Shown here one piece after another: positions 62,644 through 64,000 of a stretch of 64,000 bases of DNA. The DNA lies in the NCBI RefSeq assembly GCF_029937575.1, contig NZ_JAPYPS010000007.1, forward strand, positions 55,481-119,480, in the 5' to 3' direction. The notes under the pieces are model-generated. The model did not search any database. It was not told where the DNA came from and was given only the letters and a program-made list of their open reading frames with translations. Position 1 is the stretch's first letter, and every line of letters begins with the position of its first letter. This stretch comes from Nocardioides sp. (GTDB lineage: Bacteria; Actinomycetota; Actinomycetes; Propionibacteriales; Nocardioidaceae). The translations under genes were made by a program, and so were the position numbers.

Positions 62644-63693
62644 ATGAGCGACCCGGAGCAGCCGTCCTACGGTCCTCCGCCGACCGGGGCGCCCTACGGG
62701 GCTCCTGTCGCCGTCTCGCCCGGGCCGGACGCCGAGGAGGTCGGCGGGCTGGAGTACCACCGGATCTACCGCGCGGGCCGGCGCGGCTGGGGCTGGTACA
62801 TCGGCGGGATCGCGACTCTGGGCGTCTTCTTCCTGCTGGTCAACGTCATCATCGTGATCGTCGGCTCGATCGCCATCCTGGTGGCCACCGGTACGCCGTT
62901 GGACGAGCTGGGTGACCGGTTGACGGCCCTGGCCGACACGGGCGACGTCACGCCATCGGTGCTGCTGTTCCTCAACGCCGTGCTGATCCTCACGATCCCG
63001 GCCGCGTGGTTCTGCACCCGCGTCTTCCACGACATCAAGCCGCGCTGGCTCGCCTCGGTGGCGCCCCGCATCAGGTGGAAGTGGCTGCTGATCTCTTTCG
63101 GCCCGGCGCTGGTTGCCTTGGTGGTCGCCATCTTCCTGGGGGCGCTGCTGCCCGGCGCCGAGAACGAGGACGTGACCGGGGGCGCCAACGCCTTCACCGA
63201 CACCACCCGTGACTTCCTGCTCGTGATCGTGCTGCTCACCCCGCTGCAGGCCGTGGCCGAGGAGTACGCGTTCCGGGGGTACCTGACGCAGGCGTTCGGC
63301 AGCCTGGTGCGGGATCCCGTGAAGGCGCGCTACCTCGCAGTGATCGGTCCGGCCGCCCTGTTCGCCGCAGCACACGGAGGGCAGAGCCTGCCGGTCTTCT
63401 TCGACCGACTCGCCTTCGGTCTGGTTGCCGGCGTCCTGGTGATCGCCACCGGCGGTCTGGAGGCGGCGATCGCCTACCACGTGCTCAACAACCTGCTGGC
63501 CTTCGGCATCGCGCTCTTCTTCGGCGACATGACCCAGGCCCTGAACCCGGGGGAGGGGAGCTGGTGGGACATGGTCGTGAGCACCGCCAAGTCGGGCATC
63601 TTCGTCGTCCTGACCATCTCCCTGGCCCGCAGGATGGGCTTGCAGACGCGGACGACACCGGGCGTTTTGGAGCCGCCCCGAAGCCCCGTGTAG
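62644..63693 (+). CDS. CPBP family intramembrane glutamic endopeptidase
   Basis: PLQAVAEEYAFRGYLTQAFG (EExxxR); ALFAAAHGG; ALYHVLNN-like AIAYHVLNN. Confidence 0.9.
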   Translation: MSDPEQPSYGPPPTGAPYGAPVAVSPGPDAEEVGGLEYHRIYRAGRRGWGWYIGGIATLGVFFLLVNVIIVIVGSIAILVATGTPLDELGDRLTALADTGDVTPSVLLFLNAVLILTIPAAWFCTRVFHDIKPRWLASVAPRIRWKWLLISFGPALVALVVAIFLGALLPGAENEDVTGGANAFTDTTRDFLLVIVLLTPLQAVAEEYAFRGYLTQAFGSLVRDPVKARYLAVIGPAALFAAAHGGQSLPVFFDRLAFGLVAGVLVIATGGLEAAIAYHVLNNLLAFGIALFFGDMTQALNPGEGSWWDMVVSTAKSGIFVVLTISLARRMGLQTRTTPGVLEPPRSPV

Positions 63694-63743
63694 TGTTTCT
63701 CCTCGGTCCTCCGGAGCGCTTCCGAGTGGTGTCGGAGAGGCCA

Positions 63744-63766
63744 AGCTCTACTGATCCAGTAGAGCT
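63744..63766. promoter_or_regulatory. Perfect 10-bp stem hairpin immediately 5' of tRNA-Gln
   Basis: AGCTCTACTG-ATC-CAGTAGAGCT. Confidence 0.55.
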
Positions 63767-63768
63767 AG

Positions 63769-63840
63769 TGGGATATGGTGTAATTGGCAACACGACTGGT
63801 TCTGGTCCAGTTATTCTAGGTTCGAGTCCTAGTATCCCAG
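63769..63840 (+). tRNA. tRNA-Gln (anticodon CUG)
   Basis: TGGGATA acceptor pairs TATCCCA; anticodon arm ACTGG-TTCTGGT-CCAGT; T arm CTAGG-TTCGAGT-CCTAG. Confidence 0.95.
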
Positions 63841-63925
63841 CGAGTTGTGCGGCCCCGATCTTCAACAGGGGCCCACGATTTGTGGCAGTGGCCCAGCGTT
63901 GGCTAGTCTCTGTCAGGTTGTTCAG

Positions 63926-63998
63926 GCCCCCGTTGTGTAGCGGCCTAGCACGCCGCCCTCTCACGGCGGTAGCGCCGGTTCGAATCCGGTCGGGGGTA
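63926..63998 (+). tRNA. tRNA-Glu (anticodon CUC)
   Basis: GCCCCCG acceptor with CGGGGGT; anticodon arm CCGCC-CTCTCAC-GGCGG; T arm GCCGG-TTCGAAT-CCGGT. Confidence 0.95.
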
Positions 63999-64000
63999 CA

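Noticed and set aside
60763-63744. 993-aa minus-strand ORF
   Set aside because: Antisense to FAH hydrolase, gltX and CPBP genes which have clear motifs; long spurious antisense frames are expected at this GC content

Overview
High-GC actinobacterial chromosome segment, probably Nocardioidaceae (Nocardioides-like) judged from gene content and codon bias; no alignment was run. It is mostly core metabolism. Branched-chain amino acid (BCAA) genes are spread through the window: ilvD 3' end, ilvB-ilvN-ilvC, leuB, ilvE and cimA. Other content: serA, a biotin cluster (bioB-A-F-D, minus strand), EfeUOB iron uptake, a FecCD-type siderophore ABC system, gltX, and tRNA-Gln(CUG) plus tRNA-Glu(CUC) at the right edge. 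The strongest non-gene signals are three short leader peptides rich in Val/Leu/Ile codons, upstream of ilvB ([13 protein letters not shown]), leuB (MRSVLVLIERRDEAQQT) and cimA (MQHRVIIIR). Each is followed by or overlaps strong RNA hairpins, and two (ilvB, cimA) have an intrinsic terminator; this looks like BCAA attenuation at three separate loci. Three IdeR/DtxR-like boxes precede the iron operons. The best candidate for an unusual system is the co-directional block 27248-39644: TelA - XpaC-like small protein - CbbX-type AAA+ - GlnX-like membrane protein - GlnH-like binding protein - coiled-coil - PknG-like kinase - PP2C phosphatase - VWA - FHA, with repeated Cys4 zinc-ribbon pairs in the kinase, phosphatase and FHA proteins. 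Several long perfect inverted repeats and a dispersed ~65 bp repeat are also present. No CRISPR, transposase, prophage or rRNA was seen.
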